Part shown: positions 5,966-7,404 of the stretch, piece after piece
Layout: each line of letters begins with the position of its first letter
Position numbering within the stretch: position 1 is the stretch's first letter
NCBI GenBank assembly: GCA_003503535.1
Contig: DOCI01000080.1
Location: 1 to 7,404, forward strand
DNA length: 7,404 bases
Reading direction: 5' to 3'
Origin: Planctomycetaceae bacterium
GTDB lineage: Bacteria; Planctomycetota; Planctomycetia; Planctomycetales; Planctomycetaceae
Program-made: the position numbers and the translations under genes
The notes under the pieces: model-generated
Database searches by the model: none
Told to the model about the DNA's origin: nothing
What the model saw: only the letters and a program-made list of their open reading frames with translations

Positions 5966-6463
5966 TTAACCACCAGTATTTTCGACAACACTCCACTTCC
6001 CAGTGATATCGCCAGCCGCTTTTCCAGTTTTCTGATCGGTGACAGTGTAAGTCCATTCGATTTCGCCGTAGTTGAAGGATACGACTTCGGTCGGGACACT
6101 GCGTTCGCCAGTCATATCTCCTTGAACGGTAATATCAGCGACAATCACATCACTCATTTCGTAAACCATATACAACTGTTTGTCGCCGGTGGCTCGGCAA
6201 AGTTCCATACGAACTTTGGCAATCGAAGCCCCTGTGTTCAAAGAGACGGCCAACTTCGGGCTCGATTTGTCGAGGTCTTTTGTGACAATAAACAGTCCGT
6301 GATTGGCTCGTTCTGAAGCGCGAGCTCCTGAGCTACTTGCGGTATCACTGATTTTCTGCGCCATTGTGTGACTGTAATCGATAATTTCGATCCAGTCTTT
6401 GTGCTTGGAATCGGTACTTTCGCCAGGAATTCCGTCAATCTGCAAAAACGCATCAAAAGCCAT
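5966..6463 (-). CDS. hcp: Hcp family type VI secretion tube protein (TssD)
   Basis: Hcp forms stacked hexameric rings that make the inner tube of the type VI secretion system; it is expelled with the spike and can carry effectors inside the ring. The 165 residues fit the usual length of about 160. Family features are the start MAFDAFLQIDGIPGES (1-16), the DWIEIIDYSH strand (23-32), HGLFIVTKDLDKSSPKL (55-71), and the C-terminal strands NYGEIEWTYTV with KWSVVENT at the end. The variable 40-55 loop is serine/alanine-rich. There is no signal peptide, as expected for a protein assembled in the cytoplasm, and no C-terminal effector extension. GAGAGGAG lies seven bases before the ATG. It follows tssH by 75 bases on the same strand and has its own strong terminator, so it is the last gene of the cluster here. 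Confidence 0.93.
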   Translation of the reverse strand: MAFDAFLQIDGIPGESTDSKHKDWIEIIDYSHTMAQKISDTASSSGARASERANHGLFIVTKDLDKSSPKLAVSLNTGASIAKVRMELCRATGDKQLYMVYEMSDVIVADITVQGDMTGERSVPTEVVSFNYGEIEWTYTVTDQKTGKAAGDITGKWSVVENTGG

Positions 6464-6538
6464 GTCGTGCTCCTCTCAGTGCCAGGTTAAATTTCGATCA
6501 TTCCAACAAAGGTAGTTCGAAGTAAGTCGTCAGCCAGA

Positions 6539-7404
6539 TTATTGAATGTCGTAGGTGAACTGATCGTCCTCTGCGACGTCGATCTTAGCGGTTGTAATAG
6601 TCTTTCCGGTAGCCAGTGCCGATAAAAACTCGGTACTCAACTCGGGTAGCATTGTGCCATTCAAAATGTTATCGACATTTCGAGCTCCACTGGCCACTTC
6701 CTGACAGCGACTCAAAATACTATCGACCACAGCCGGTGTGTATTCGAGAGTCGCCCGGTGATTATCGTGCACGCGATTCACCACCTTCTTCAATTTCAGA
6801 TGAATAATGTTTCGCAGAACATCTTCAGAGAGTGGGAAGTAGGGAATCAAAGTGCAGCGTCCGAGGAAGGCTGGCTTGAAAGTTTTCAACAATTCCTGAT
6901 GCAATGCAGCGGTCAGACCTTCGGCATTGGGCATCGTGTCGGGATCCTCACATAATTTTGTGATGAGATCCGTTCCCGCATTCGAAGTCATGATGATGAC
7001 GGTATTCTTGAAATCGATATCCCGACCTTCGCCATCACGCAGAATCCCTTTGTCGAAGACCTGATAGAAAATCTCCTGCACCCCTTCGTGCGCTTTCTCC
7101 AGTTCATCGAGCAGAACCACGCTGTATGGTCGACGTCGAACCGCTTCTGTCAGAATGCCCCCTTCACCATAACCAACGTAGCCGGGAGGCGAACCCATCA
7201 GCAGGGAGACTTTATGCTCTTCCTTGAACTCCGACATATTGATCGTCGTCATGTTCTGCTCGCCGCCGTAAAGCAACTCGGCCAGGGTAATTGCCGTTTC
7301 GGTTTTCCCCACGCCACTCGGCCCGGCCAGCATGAACACGCCAATTGGTCGCTGCGGATCTTTCAATTTTGCGCGGGAAGTTTGTACGCTTTTGGCAATT
7401 GCAG
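6539..7404 (-). CDS. tssH: Type VI secretion ATPase TssH/ClpV, C-terminal part (cut by window edge)
   Basis: ClpV is the hexameric AAA+ ATPase that disassembles contracted type VI sheaths in the cytoplasm so subunits can be reused. The window holds the last 287 residues, essentially the second ATPase module of a protein that is normally about 850-900 long; the rest lies beyond the right edge. Visible in order: the pre-module segment AIAKSVQTSRAKLKDPQRPIG, Walker A GPSGVGKT, the ClpV-like INMSEFKEEHKVSLLMGSPP, pore loop GYVGYGEGG, Walker B VVLLDE, sensor 1 TSNAG, a likely arginine finger in PAFLGRC, and sensor 2 GARNVDNIL. All are intact. LYGGEQNMTTINMSEF, the VFDKGILRDGEGR segment and neighbouring hcp favour ClpV over the related chaperone ClpB. 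The frame is open to the edge, so the true start is not in view. Confidence 0.93.
   Translation of the reverse strand, partial: AIAKSVQTSRAKLKDPQRPIGVFMLAGPSGVGKTETAITLAELLYGGEQNMTTINMSEFKEEHKVSLLMGSPPGYVGYGEGGILTEAVRRRPYSVVLLDELEKAHEGVQEIFYQVFDKGILRDGEGRDIDFKNTVIIMTSNAGTDLITKLCEDPDTMPNAEGLTAALHQELLKTFKPAFLGRCTLIPYFPLSEDVLRNIIHLKLKKVVNRVHDNHRATLEYTPAVVDSILSRCQEVASGARNVDNILNGTMLPELSTEFLSALATGKTITTAKIDVAEDDQFTYDIQ

Noticed and set aside
5842..6099. Minus-strand 85-codon frame overlapping the end of hcp
   Set aside because: It runs through the hcp terminator and overlaps hcp out of frame.

Overview
The window most likely comes from a planctomycete (Planctomycetota). The grounds are protein-level: a short BldC/MerR-type helix-turn-helix fused to a degenerate receiver domain, an MscL channel with a C-terminal zinc ribbon, a phytanoyl-CoA-dioxygenase/Gfo-Idh-MocA pair, and gaps full of dispersed palindromic repeats. 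Base composition looks moderate. The genus cannot be fixed from the sequence alone.

Left part (1-2027, mostly accessory). Positions 1-459 hold what looks like the 3' end of a damaged plus-strand gene, with an in-frame TGA at 187. It overlaps by ATGA a complete 98-residue small protein (456-752). The arrangement resembles the end of a toxin/immunity pair, but no toxin family is recognised. From 753 to 2027 there is no convincing gene. The first part of this gap is built from repeats: palindromic elements sharing flanks GGGTGGC and TGCGAAGC around different dyads, a further long hairpin, and a 10-bp-period ATCYGTG repeat. The rest holds small dyads and perhaps decayed coding sequence.

Middle part (2028-3588). 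A lone plus-strand regulator (HTH plus receiver-like domain, 2028-2600) faces a minus-strand mscL (2915-3433). They converge on a terminator at 2822-2866 that may serve both strands.

Right-middle part (3589-5616, minus strand). A two-gene operon has a good sigma70-like promoter (5589-5616), a PhyH-family Fe(II)/2-oxoglutarate dioxygenase and, translationally coupled through ATGA, a Gfo/Idh/MocA oxidoreductase. The pair probably acts stepwise on a small metabolite, whose identity is unknown.

Right part (5693-7404, minus strand). This is the 3' end of a type VI secretion locus: the C-terminal 287 residues of the TssH/ClpV ATPase, then hcp (tssD), then a clear intrinsic terminator. Between that terminator and the PhyH promoter lies a roughly 153-bp segment bounded by inverted copies of a 27-bp GC-rich palindromic repeat.
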